Shown here piece after piece: positions 16,033 through 23,224 of a stretch of 38,409 nt of DNA; the stretch's first letter is position 1; each line of letters opens with the position of its first letter. This DNA is from an uncultured Methylococcaceae bacterium. Its GTDB lineage: Bacteria; Pseudomonadota; Gammaproteobacteria; Methylococcales; Methylomonadaceae. Where the stretch lies: assembly GCA_913056195.1 (NCBI GenBank), contig CAJXMF010000026.1:1-38409 (forward strand), given 5' to 3'. Below the pieces are notes generated by a model that saw only the letters and a program-made list of their open reading frames with translations, ran no database searches and was not told the DNA's origin. Both the position numbers and the translations under genes were made by a program.

Positions 16033-17321
16033 TGCCACCGCTGATCGCTTTAGTTGATTGCAATAATTTCTATGTGTCCTGCGAGCGGGTGTTCAGGCCG
16101 GATTTAATCGGCAAGCCGGTGGCGGTACTCAGCAATAATGACGGTTGTATCGTGGCTCGCAGTCAGGAAGTGAAAAACTTAGGTATTCAAATGGGCGTGC
16201 CGCTGTATCAGGTACAGGATCTGATCAGGCAACATCATGTGCAGCTGTTCTCGTCCAATTACACCTTGTATGCGGATATGTCGGCCCGGGTGATGGCTAT
16301 TCTGGAAGAATTCACGCCCAGTCTGGAGGTGTATTCCATCGATGAAGCGTTTCTGGATTTAAGCGGGATTGCCGCCTGCCAGCACGATTCTGTCGCTTAT
16401 GGTCAAAACATCCTAAAAACGGTTTTTCGGCAAACGGGCATTCCGGTGTGTGTCGGCATGGGGCCGACCAAAACGCTGGCCAAATTGGCTAACCATGCCG
16501 CCAAAAAATGGAAAAAGACAGGCGGTGTGGTGGATTTATCGGATCCGTTGCGGCGGGATAAATTACTCCGCCGGGTGCCTGTTAAAGACATTTGGGGCAT
16601 CGGATCAAAAACAGCCTATAAATTAAACCAGTCAGGGATTGAAACCGCCTGGGATTTAGCCTGTCAATCGGTCAAGCCCATCCAAAGCCGATTCACTATT
16701 GTAGTGGCCAGAACCCTCATGGAACTCAATGGCATCCCTTGTCTGGCATTAGAGGAAATCGCCCCGAACAAACAACAAATCGTTTGCTCACGCAGTTTCA
16801 GCCGACGATTAACGCAATACCACGAACTTTGCGCGGCACTGTCTGAATTTTGTAGCCGTGCCGCCGAAAAACTCAGAAAACAACATTCGATGGCGGGATG
16901 CGTCACCGTTTTTATTCGCACGAATCCCTTTAATCCTCAAGAGCCCCAATACCAGCGTATTGCCCGTACCCAAATTCAGCCTGCGACCCAGGATACGCGC
17001 ATCATCATTTCCAAAGCCAATGCGTTGCTCAAAGACATTTACCGAGCTGGTTACAAATACCATAAATGCGGTGTCGAATTGAGCCAGATACAACCAGAAT
17101 CTCATTTTGTGCAGAGTGATTTATTCAATGACACCGAAAGTGCTCAAACCTGTGAGCATCGCGCTTTAATGCAAGTGGTTGACCACATCAATCAACGCTT
17201 TCAAAACGGCGTTTCATTCGCCAGCACACAGTTGACTCAAAATTGGAAACCCCGTTCAGAAAGGATTTCCAGAGCTTATACAACGGATTGGCAAGAGTTG
17301 GTGCGCGTGAAGTGCATATAA
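16029..17321 (+). CDS. umuC: DNA polymerase V catalytic subunit UmuC
   Basis: A 430-residue Y-family polymerase. The first catalytic aspartate lies in ALVDCNNFYVSCERVF, the second acidic pair in SIDEAFLD, and the fingers region in SNNDGCIVARS. The helix-hairpin-helix reads VKDIWGIGSKTAYKLNQSGI, and the little-finger and C-terminal parts (VFIRTNPF; later RERISRAYTTDWQELVRVK-like end) are complete. It copies damaged templates with UmuD' and RecA. Start ATG 16029 overlaps the umuD stop; a second ATG follows directly. No terminator is obvious after it. Confidence 0.96.
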   Translation: MMPPLIALVDCNNFYVSCERVFRPDLIGKPVAVLSNNDGCIVARSQEVKNLGIQMGVPLYQVQDLIRQHHVQLFSSNYTLYADMSARVMAILEEFTPSLEVYSIDEAFLDLSGIAACQHDSVAYGQNILKTVFRQTGIPVCVGMGPTKTLAKLANHAAKKWKKTGGVVDLSDPLRRDKLLRRVPVKDIWGIGSKTAYKLNQSGIETAWDLACQSVKPIQSRFTIVVARTLMELNGIPCLALEEIAPNKQQIVCSRSFSRRLTQYHELCAALSEFCSRAAEKLRKQHSMAGCVTVFIRTNPFNPQEPQYQRIARTQIQPATQDTRIIISKANALLKDIYRAGYKYHKCGVELSQIQPESHFVQSDLFNDTESAQTCEHRALMQVVDHINQRFQNGVSFASTQLTQNWKPRSERISRAYTTDWQELVRVKCI

Positions 17322-17472
17322 AGTCAATGATTGGCTATTTTGGGATCCGAGAGTTTGATAAATGACCCAATTTTATAGACCGGCAGCAAGTAGCGGTTTT
17401 TAGCGTCAGAATGTGGCACCAATAATGGTCAAAACGATGCAACAATTTTTTAAACCCGTAGCACCGCAAAAT

Positions 17473-17502
17473 AAAAAAGCCTTAGCATTTCTGCCAAGGC
17501 TT
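17473..17502 (-). terminator. Terminator beyond the tRNA-Thr fragment
   Basis: Stem AAGCCTT/AAGGCTT (17477-17483 with 17496-17502), followed on the minus strand by a T-run from 17478 to 17473. It stands 9 bases from the tRNA fragment, the same layout as the terminator behind the intact tRNA-Thr. Confidence 0.75.
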
Positions 17503-17511
17503 TGATTTTAT

Positions 17512-17555
17512 TGGAGCAGTGATGGGACTCGAACCCGCGACCGGCTGATTACAAA
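17512..17555 (-). repeat. Duplicated 3' end of tRNA-Thr (attachment-site-like)
   Basis: 44 bases match the 3' part of the tRNA-Thr at 18706-18750: CCA end, T-arm and variable loop up to the anticodon, with 35 identical consecutive bases from 17521. The 5' half of the tRNA is missing, so this is no functional tRNA. Duplication of a tRNA 3' end downstream of the intact gene is the footprint of a tRNA-targeting integrative element. Confidence 0.85.
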
Positions 17556-17680
17556 ACCCATACTTAAACAATACACATATATAAATCAATTACTTGCAAT
17601 AATCGCCCTTTTAATTCCTACTACATTATTACGACAAACAACACCACAACGATTTCAACAGTGTGACAAATTTACGACAG

Positions 17681-17896
17681 TTACAAATCGTCTGGTTTTA
17701 GCCCCGTTTTTTTGGATATTCGGGCGAGCATTCGAGGGCCAATTTCATCCCGGTCATGAAACGCGAAAACAAAATCAGGCCAGCCTTCACGGGATAATAT
17801 TTTGTGTGACCCTGTGGTGTGTCGCTTCACACGCCAGCCAATGCGCACCAATGCCGCTAAAACCCGCTTTGCCTTGGTGCTTGGGAACTGATTCAT
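17681..17896 (-). CDS. hicA: HicA-type mRNA interferase toxin
   Basis: A 71-residue protein of the HicA (YcfA) family, which has a double-stranded-RNA-binding fold and cuts mRNA. The catalytic histidine is in TTGSHKIL (about 27-34), followed by the conserved strand and helix around FAFHDRDEIGPRMLARISKKTGL. ATG overlaps the hicB stop as ATGA, so toxin translation is coupled to antitoxin. The order antitoxin-before-toxin is less common for hicAB (often hicA first) but known. Part of the small island next to tRNA-Thr. Confidence 0.93.
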   Translation of the reverse strand: MNQFPSTKAKRVLAALVRIGWRVKRHTTGSHKILSREGWPDFVFAFHDRDEIGPRMLARISKKTGLKPDDL

Positions 17897-18090
17897 GCTG
17901 CAAAAAACTCGTCTAACTGCGTTGGCGTTTGGCCTTGCTCAAGCTGTTCGGCTAGAACTCTTAACGCCAGGGCTTCTACCTTGATAATGGCTTGTTGCTT
18001 TGAATCGCCATACACCATGACCCCAGGCAAGGCTTCTATTTCGGCTATCCAGCGTCCGTCATCTTCTTGTTCAAGCGATATTTGATACAT
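17893..18090 (-). CDS. hicB: HicB-type antitoxin (short form)
   Basis: A 65-residue HicB-family protein: MYQISLEQEDDGRWIAEIEALPGVMVYGDSKQQAIIKVEALALRVL is the partial RNase-H-like fold that binds HicA. It ends after this domain and lacks the C-terminal ribbon-helix-helix or HTH DNA-binding part of long HicB proteins. The start is ATG 18090 (AGGA 9 bases upstream); a GTG directly before it is an alternative. It begins 6 bp after the stop of the XRE gene. The missing DNA-binding domain and the neighbouring XRE gene suggest that the latter does the repression. Confidence 0.9.
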   Translation of the reverse strand: MYQISLEQEDDGRWIAEIEALPGVMVYGDSKQQAIIKVEALALRVLAEQLEQGQTPTQLDEFFAA

Positions 18091-18096
18091 CACGAT

Positions 18097-18495
18097 TCAT
18101 CCTGTTTTTTGGGTTTGTTTTTTAGTCGAATCCATAAACGCCTTAGCCGTTTGCTCAAGTACGGCTCTTTGCTCTGGAGGTAGTTCTTGAAACGCACGCG
18201 CAAAATCAATTGCTTCATCCGTTAAGCCATCCGTTGCTAGAGCCGTTTCATTATGATTGCGTAATACTTTTATTTCGTCAGGTCGCACTATTTCCCACAC
18301 TTCAATTTTAAGAGCCTGGGCAACTAAATATAGCTTGTCTAGTTGACAAGTATGCGCGTCAGCATCTTCCAAATTTGAGATTGTTTTTTGTGATACGCCA
18401 GCACGCTTGGCAAATTCACGCTGATTCATACCAGCATTTAGGCGCATGGTTTTTATTTTCTTGGCGACGGCCTGCCTTACATCTTTGTATTTCAT
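18097..18495 (-). CDS. XRE-family HTH regulator upstream of hicBA
   Basis: A 132-residue protein with a HTH_3 domain at about 10-70: IKTMRLNAGMNQREFAKRAGVSQKTISNLEDAD is the helix-turn-helix. The remainder (residues 75-132) is an acidic, helical tail with AFQELPPEQRAVLEQTAKAFMDS. It is the first gene of the XRE-hicB-hicA unit, and its upstream region has several palindromes with TTACTC/GAGTAA arms, the likely operators. This suggests autorepression of the toxin-antitoxin operon. It could also be a remnant phage-type repressor. Not a close match to any named regulator that I recognise. Confidence 0.88.
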   Translation of the reverse strand: MKYKDVRQAVAKKIKTMRLNAGMNQREFAKRAGVSQKTISNLEDADAHTCQLDKLYLVAQALKIEVWEIVRPDEIKVLRNHNETALATDGLTDEAIDFARAFQELPPEQRAVLEQTAKAFMDSTKKQTQKTG

Positions 18496-18598
18496 AGTAA
18501 TAAATTACTCGCATACATGAGTAAAGTGTTACTTTTTATGAGTAATTATTTACTTGATGACTGAGGGCTGGCTTGTTATTATGAGTACAACTTTACTC
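18496..18598. promoter_or_regulatory. Operator cluster upstream of the XRE gene
   Basis: The stretch holds a set of related inverted repeats: AGTAATAAATTACT (18496-18509), TTACTC-N8-GAGTAA (18505-18524), TTACT-N7-AGTAA (18529-18545), AGTAATTATTTACT (18541-18554) and GAGTA-N6-TACTC (18583-18598). The common half-site is GAGTAA. Multiple equal half-sites between divergent genes are typical of a repressor that controls its own promoter. The protein is presumably the XRE regulator. Confidence 0.65.
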
Positions 18599-18611
18599 AA
18601 GGCGGTTTTAT

Positions 18612-18677
18612 ATGAAAGCAAACGAATCACAGCTATTAACACAAGCTGAAATGTACATTAAATCAAAAAAGGCTTAG
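18612..18677 (+). pseudogene. Truncated 21-codon frame divergent from the XRE gene
   Basis: An ATG frame behind the operators encodes a 21-residue peptide beginning MKANESQLLTQAEMYIKS and ends at the terminator stem of tRNA-Thr. Codon use and the helical composition look like the N terminus of a real protein, so it is plausibly the start of an island gene that was cut off at the tRNA end. Alternatively it is a short leader peptide or chance. I recognise no family. Confidence 0.4.
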
Positions 18678-18695
18678 AGCAAAATGCCCTAAGCC
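18665..18695 (-). terminator. Terminator of tRNA-Thr
   Basis: Stem GGCTTAG/CTAAGCC (18671-18677 with 18689-18695) with an inner GC/GC pair, followed on the minus strand by six T (18670-18665). It lies 10 bases after the tRNA 3' end. Confidence 0.8.
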
Positions 18696-18705
18696 TTTGA
18701 AAATA

Positions 18706-18781
18706 TGGAGCTGGTGATGGGACTCGAACCCGCGACCGGCTGATTACAAATCAGCTGCTCTACCAACTGAGCTACACCAGC
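18706..18781 (-). tRNA. tRNA-Thr (anticodon UGU)
   Basis: A complete 76-base tRNA including the encoded CCA. Acceptor arms GCTGGTG and CACCAGC pair perfectly; D-arm GCTC...GAGC; anticodon stem GCTGA/TCAGC with loop TTTGTAA giving UGU; T-arm with GGTTCGAGTCC. It decodes ACA and, by wobble, other threonine codons. Its 3' 44 bases are duplicated at 17512-17555. Confidence 0.97.
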
Positions 18782-18909
18782 TGAAGAAGCTGCATATTAT
18801 ACTGATTTTTTTTCATTTGAAAATATTTTTTTTAATTTTTTTGTTTTCTCGTTTGTATGATTAACTCCCAAGCAGGTGCCTGGAAACAAGGAAGTGATTT
18901 TTTCTTAAC

Positions 18910-19134
18910 TTAATGGCGGTGATCGTCCTCGGTGGGAGCGCATACGAAACATTTCCCAGGCTCGGGTATGCATGCGGGTTTTGATAATTTTTTCCTGTGT
19001 AGATATTTGTGTAGATATTTATGCCACTGGGGGTAGACGGCCATTAACAGTTGTCGATAATCTGTCGGAAGTTTTTGCACAAGCTGTTCAAAACGAGTAT
19101 TTATTAATGTGACTGCTGTTGCATAGGTTTTTCA
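18910..19134 (-). pseudogene. Decayed reading frame of unknown origin
   Basis: An uninterrupted minus-strand frame encodes about 70 residues with protein-like composition, including TRFEQLVQKLPTDYRQLL and later KPACIPEPGKCFVC, ending in a stop at 18910. There is no good start codon or ribosome site, and a 12-bp tandem duplication (18996-19019) encodes the repeated HKYLHKYLH. It may be a fragment of a transposase or an island gene. I cannot identify the family, and chance is possible. Confidence 0.4.
18996..19019. repeat. 12-bp tandem duplication
   Basis: TGTGTAGATATT occurs twice in direct succession. It lies inside the decayed frame described for 18910-19134 and keeps its reading frame. Confidence 0.9.
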
Positions 19135-19308
19135 CTTTCATCGGTAAAAATACGCTTTGTGGTGGCTACGCCTTTATTTTTCAATATACAATCAGTAAGA
19201 TTAGTGGCATAAGTTGGTGCTTATGAGGCATAAGATTGTGTGGAATGAACATGAATGAGGCCTGATATTCTTTGCGTTGAAAAATTAGGAAACTTCTGTT
19301 AGAAATTT

Positions 19309-21456
19309 ATGAAAAAATTATCGACAAAGCTATACATTGTTCTTATTAGTCCACATGGTTTGATTCGAGGCAATGATCTTGAATTAGGTCGTGATGCAGA
19401 TACCGGCGGCCAGACTAAATACGTGGTTGAGCTTGCGCGTGCACTGGGTGAACGGCCTGAAGTAGAGCGTGTTGATTTATTAACCCGAAGGGTCGTTGAT
19501 CCTCTAATTAGCAGTGATTATGCTGAGCCGGTAGAAAAGCTTTCCAGGAAAAGCCGTATTGTTCGTATTGATTGTGGTGAGCCGGGGTATATTCCAAAAG
19601 AGGAACTATGGGATAGCCTTGAAAACTTTACCGATAATGCATTGGCCTATCTACACGAACAGCAACAACAACCGGATATTATTCACGGGCATTATGCCGA
19701 TGGTGGCTTTATCGGTATGCAACTATCCAGTCTTTTAGGCGTGCCTTTAGTCTTTACCGGTCATTCACTGGGTCGAAGTAAGCGTAAGCGTTTACGGGCC
19801 AGTGGTGTCAGTCGGGATGAAATTGAAAGCACTTACAATATAAGTCGGCGTATTGAAGCAGAAGAAAGGGTACTTGGCGCGGCATCTCTGGTGATTGTGA
19901 GTACTAATCAGGAAATTGAAGAGCAATATGCGCTGTATGATTACTATCATCCAGATCAAATGCGCATTGTGCCTCCAGGTACAGATTTAGAGAAGTTTTA
20001 TCCGCCCGTTGGTGATGAAAAGCAAAGTGATATTGCGCAGCAACTTGAACGCTTTCTGACAGACTCGGATAAACCCATTGTCCTTTCAATTTCCAGACCC
20101 GACCCTAGAAAGAATATCAATACCTTGATTGAGGCTTATGGCGAATCTCCAGAGCTACAGGCATTAGCTAATTTAGTGATTGTCGCTGGAAACCGTGATG
20201 ATATCAGTGATATGGATCAGGGCGGTCAGGAGGTATTAAAAAATGTTCTGTTGGCTATTGATCAATATGATCTTTATGGCAAAGTGGCGTATCCAAAGCA
20301 CCATACTGCCGATCAGGTATCGGAGTTATATCGCTTGGCCGCCTTGTCCCAAGGCGTGTTTATAAACCCTGCATTGACTGAGCCTTTTGGTTTGACGTTA
20401 ATCGAAGCGGCGGCCTGTGGCGTACCGATTGTGGCAACTGAAGATGGTGGTCCTATCGATATTATCGGCAATTGCCAAAATGGTCTTCTTGTTGATCCTC
20501 TGGATAGTGCGGCGATTGCGGCTGCATTGATTGATGTGTTAGCGAACAAAGAACAATGGCAAGTCTTTGCCGAAAATGGGTTGCAAAGAGTTAAGAAATA
20601 TTACTCATGGGAAGCGCATGTGGAAAAGTATCTGGATGAGATACAGCCTTTAATTGAACAAGGTGAAGCGGTTGAACGAATACCGTTGAGTCAGCGTTCT
20701 GCAGGCTATAGAAATCAGGCCGTGATTGCAGACCTTGATCGCAATCTACTGGGAGATATGGACGCATTAGTCGATTTTGTCGCCTTGATGAAAGCTCATC
20801 GTAAACAAGTCAGTTTTGGTATTGTCACGGGGCGCAGTCTGAAAAGTGCTTTATCCGCGATTCGTAAGCATAAAATACCTCAGCCGGATGTTCTGATTGC
20901 CAGTTTGGGGACAGAAATCTATTATGCGCCTAATCTTACCGAAGACACGGCATGGAAGCGGCATATTGCTCACCAATGGAATCGCGATGCCGTTCAACTT
21001 GTTCTGGAAGCTCTGCCAGGATTGACAAAACAGCCAAAAAATTGTCAGACAGCACATAAGCTAAGTTATTACCTAGACCCTGAGGTTGCCCCGGATATTG
21101 AGGAGATTAATAGCCTGCTTTTACAGCATGAGCAGACAGTCAATGTGATTTATTCTCAGGGGCAGTTTTTGGATATTCTACCCTATAGGGCGTCTAAGGG
21201 CTTTGCGTTACGTTGGGTTGCCGAACAGGTTAATATTCCTCTGGAAAACATGCTTGTGGCCGGTGGTTCGGGAGCCGATGAAGATATGATGCGAGGCAAT
21301 ACGCAAGCGGTTGTTGTCGCCAATTTACATGACCAGGAATTATCGGAACTGGCAGATATTGAGCAGGTATACTTTTCTGAACAGAGTCATGCTGCCGGTA
21401 TTATCGAAGCCATCGAGCACTATGATTTTTTCAATCATAAAGCATCATCAAAATGA
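19309..21456 (+). CDS. sps: Sucrose-phosphate synthase
   Basis: A 715-residue protein, two-domain type. Residues 1-450 are a GT-B glycosyltransferase of family GT4: RDADTGGQTKYV at 29-39, GHYADGGF near 127-134, FTGHSLGRSKRKR near 149-161, SRPDPRKN at 262-269 and the E-x7-E motif E358...E366 in TEPFGLTLIEAAACG. It transfers glucose from UDP-glucose to fructose-6-phosphate. Residues 470-715 form a HAD phosphatase-like domain with DLDRNLLG at 475-482 and GGSGADEDMM near 645. The usual T of DLDRT is N here, so the attached domain may be inactive, the separate spp doing the hydrolysis. It overlaps spp by ATGA. The ribosome site is weak. Confidence 0.96.
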   Translation: MKKLSTKLYIVLISPHGLIRGNDLELGRDADTGGQTKYVVELARALGERPEVERVDLLTRRVVDPLISSDYAEPVEKLSRKSRIVRIDCGEPGYIPKEELWDSLENFTDNALAYLHEQQQQPDIIHGHYADGGFIGMQLSSLLGVPLVFTGHSLGRSKRKRLRASGVSRDEIESTYNISRRIEAEERVLGAASLVIVSTNQEIEEQYALYDYYHPDQMRIVPPGTDLEKFYPPVGDEKQSDIAQQLERFLTDSDKPIVLSISRPDPRKNINTLIEAYGESPELQALANLVIVAGNRDDISDMDQGGQEVLKNVLLAIDQYDLYGKVAYPKHHTADQVSELYRLAALSQGVFINPALTEPFGLTLIEAAACGVPIVATEDGGPIDIIGNCQNGLLVDPLDSAAIAAALIDVLANKEQWQVFAENGLQRVKKYYSWEAHVEKYLDEIQPLIEQGEAVERIPLSQRSAGYRNQAVIADLDRNLLGDMDALVDFVALMKAHRKQVSFGIVTGRSLKSALSAIRKHKIPQPDVLIASLGTEIYYAPNLTEDTAWKRHIAHQWNRDAVQLVLEALPGLTKQPKNCQTAHKLSYYLDPEVAPDIEEINSLLLQHEQTVNVIYSQGQFLDILPYRASKGFALRWVAEQVNIPLENMLVAGGSGADEDMMRGNTQAVVVANLHDQELSELADIEQVYFSEQSHAAGIIEAIEHYDFFNHKASSK

Positions 21457-22292
21457 TTGAATTATTACTTTGTACTGATCTGGATAGAACACTCATCCCT
21501 AATGGCAGCCAGCCTGAATCAAAAGGTGCCAGAGCACTGTTTTCTCGTTTGACAGAGGTTGCGAGCTTGCAACTTAGCTATGTGTCGGGGCGTGACCAGG
21601 CACTTATTCAACAAGCCATCGCTGATTACGACTTGCCCACACCCGATTTCGCTATTGCAGATGTCGGCTCCAGTATTTATCTCATTAACCATGATAAATG
21701 GCAACGCTGGGATGAATGGGATAATGACATATCACAAGACTGGCAAGGATTTAGCGGAGAGGATTTGCATAGCATGCTGGAGGACCTCTCTCTCTTGCAA
21801 CGACAGGAGGTGTCTAAGCAGGGAAAATATAAGTGTAGCTACTATTTGCCACTAGAAGCCGACCATCAAGCGATGATAGCATTGATTCAACAACGCTTTG
21901 AACAAAAACAAATTAAAGCTAACTTAATCTGGAGTATTGATGAAGCGGCAGAAACAGGGCTGTTGGATATTTTACCCGCCAGTGCCAACAAACTGCATGC
22001 GATTATGTTTTTAATGCAACAGCAAGGTTTCAATAAACAACAGCTGATTTTTGCTGGAGATAGCGGTAATGACCTGGATGTGCTGCGCAGTCCGTTACAA
22101 AGCATTCTGGTTGCCAATGCAAGTGCTGATGTGCGTGATGCCTTGCAAATAGAAAGGGGGTACACACCCGATAATGTGTATTTTGCACGAGGGAATTTTT
22201 TGGGTATGAATGGCAACTACAGTGCAGGGATTATCGAAGGGATTGCCCATTATCGTCCTGATTTGCTGAGTATGATTAAAGGGTTAAAATAA
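21453..22292 (+). CDS. spp: Sucrose-6-phosphate phosphatase
   Basis: A 279-residue HAD-superfamily (Cof-like subgroup) phosphatase. The nucleophile motif TDLDRTL is intact near residue 10, YVSGR near 46 gives motif II, a lysine lies in PASANKLHAI, and AGDSGNDLDVL is motif IV that holds magnesium. It hydrolyses sucrose-6-phosphate to sucrose. It overlaps sps by 4 bp (ATGA) and fruK by 1 bp (TAATG), so all three are cotranslated. Length and motifs fit the family without anomaly. Confidence 0.96.
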   Translation: MIELLLCTDLDRTLIPNGSQPESKGARALFSRLTEVASLQLSYVSGRDQALIQQAIADYDLPTPDFAIADVGSSIYLINHDKWQRWDEWDNDISQDWQGFSGEDLHSMLEDLSLLQRQEVSKQGKYKCSYYLPLEADHQAMIALIQQRFEQKQIKANLIWSIDEAAETGLLDILPASANKLHAIMFLMQQQGFNKQQLIFAGDSGNDLDVLRSPLQSILVANASADVRDALQIERGYTPDNVYFARGNFLGMNGNYSAGIIEGIAHYRPDLLSMIKGLK

Positions 22293-23224
22293 TGGCAAAA
22301 ACAACAGATAATAAGCCACTTATGCGCCCACTGATTTTTGGTGAGGTTCTGTTTGATCATTTTTCTGACGGCAGCGCCGTATTGGGAGGAGCACCGTTTA
22401 ATGTTGGCTGGCATCTACACGCGTTCGGATTAAATCCTTTAATGCTTACCCGTATTGGAAACGATGCGCTGGGTGATCGCATTGCCCAGTCCATGAAAGA
22501 ATGGGGTATGGACTGTTCCGGGTTGCAGCGGGATGAAACACATCCAACAGGCACCGTTGAAGTGACGATTCATGATGGCGAGCCCGCCTATAACATTGTC
22601 GATAACGTCGCTTATGATTATATTGATTCGACGCAATTTCCGCCTCTGAATGATCAATGCGGGATGCTCTATCATGGCTCACTTGCGCTCAGGCATGAAG
22701 TGTCTGCACAGTCATTCAACGATTTGATCAGGCAACATGATATGCGACGTATCGTGGATATCAATCTGCGTCCTCCCTGGTGGAAGGCAGATACAGTTGC
22801 AGAGCTTTTGCAGGGTGCCGAATGGGTTAAACTGAATCGCGATGAATTACGCGCTATTTTCCCTCATGCCGAATCGGATGAAGCGCGGCTCTTGAAACTT
22901 TCCGGGATGATTTCAAAAGGAATCGTGTTAACGGGTGGCGAGGAAGGGGCGATGCTGTTTTTGCCTGAAACGATGCCGGATCCCTGTTATGTCATTAAAC
23001 CTGAAACGAGCAGCCATGTGGTCGATGTCGTGGGGGCGGGCGATGCGTTTTGTAGTGTTTTTATGGCTGGTTTGCTGCTAGATTGGACAAAAGAGTTGTG
23101 CATGCAACGGGCGCAACAATTTGCCAGTGCCATTGTGGGTATCCGTGGTGCGACATCCTCTGACAAAGCCTTTTACGAACAATTTCGTGAGGCATGGGGA
23201 ATCAAGGAGTCCGCCGATGTATGA
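22292..23224 (+). CDS. fruK: Fructokinase (PfkB family)
   Basis: A 310-residue PfkB/ribokinase-family sugar kinase. GGAPFNVGWHLHAFG near 30-44 is the substrate side, and DVVGAGDAFCSVFMAGLLL near 240-258 carries the catalytic aspartate in GAGD. In this operon it phosphorylates the fructose set free from sucrose, completing recycling to fructose-6-phosphate. The symbol fruK follows use in Methylococcales literature for this position; it is not the 1-phosphofructokinase of E. coli. It overlaps spp by 1 bp and amylosucrase by 8 bp. Confidence 0.93.
   Translation: MAKTTDNKPLMRPLIFGEVLFDHFSDGSAVLGGAPFNVGWHLHAFGLNPLMLTRIGNDALGDRIAQSMKEWGMDCSGLQRDETHPTGTVEVTIHDGEPAYNIVDNVAYDYIDSTQFPPLNDQCGMLYHGSLALRHEVSAQSFNDLIRQHDMRRIVDINLRPPWWKADTVAELLQGAEWVKLNRDELRAIFPHAESDEARLLKLSGMISKGIVLTGGEEGAMLFLPETMPDPCYVIKPETSSHVVDVVGAGDAFCSVFMAGLLLDWTKELCMQRAQQFASAIVGIRGATSSDKAFYEQFREAWGIKESADV

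Larger units (their letters stand above)
17322..17680. other. Intergenic region holding a tRNA-Thr 3' fragment and terminator
   Basis: These 359 bases between umuC and hicA carry no gene that I can support. The first 150 bases show nothing recognisable. The rest holds a minus-strand terminator (17473-17502) and a partial tRNA-Thr (17512-17555), then an A/T-rich stretch to the hicA stop. Confidence 0.7.
18782..19308. other. Intergenic region upstream of the sucrose operon
   Basis: 527 bases without an intact gene. It contains the promoter region of tRNA-Thr on the minus strand, a decayed minus-strand reading frame (18910-19134) with a 12-bp tandem duplication, and the leader of sps. I could not pick a convincing promoter for sps; no clear -35/-10 pair with normal spacing is seen. 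Confidence 0.6.

Noticed and set aside
17512-17555. Second tRNA-Thr gene
   Set aside because: Only the T-arm, variable loop and anticodon 3' side are present. The D-arm and 5' acceptor strand are missing, so it is a fragment.
23121-23216. 32-residue extension of amylosucrase into fruK
   Set aside because: The GTG-type start lies within fruK with no ribosome site, while ATG 23217 has AAGGAG at 7 bases and fits the family.
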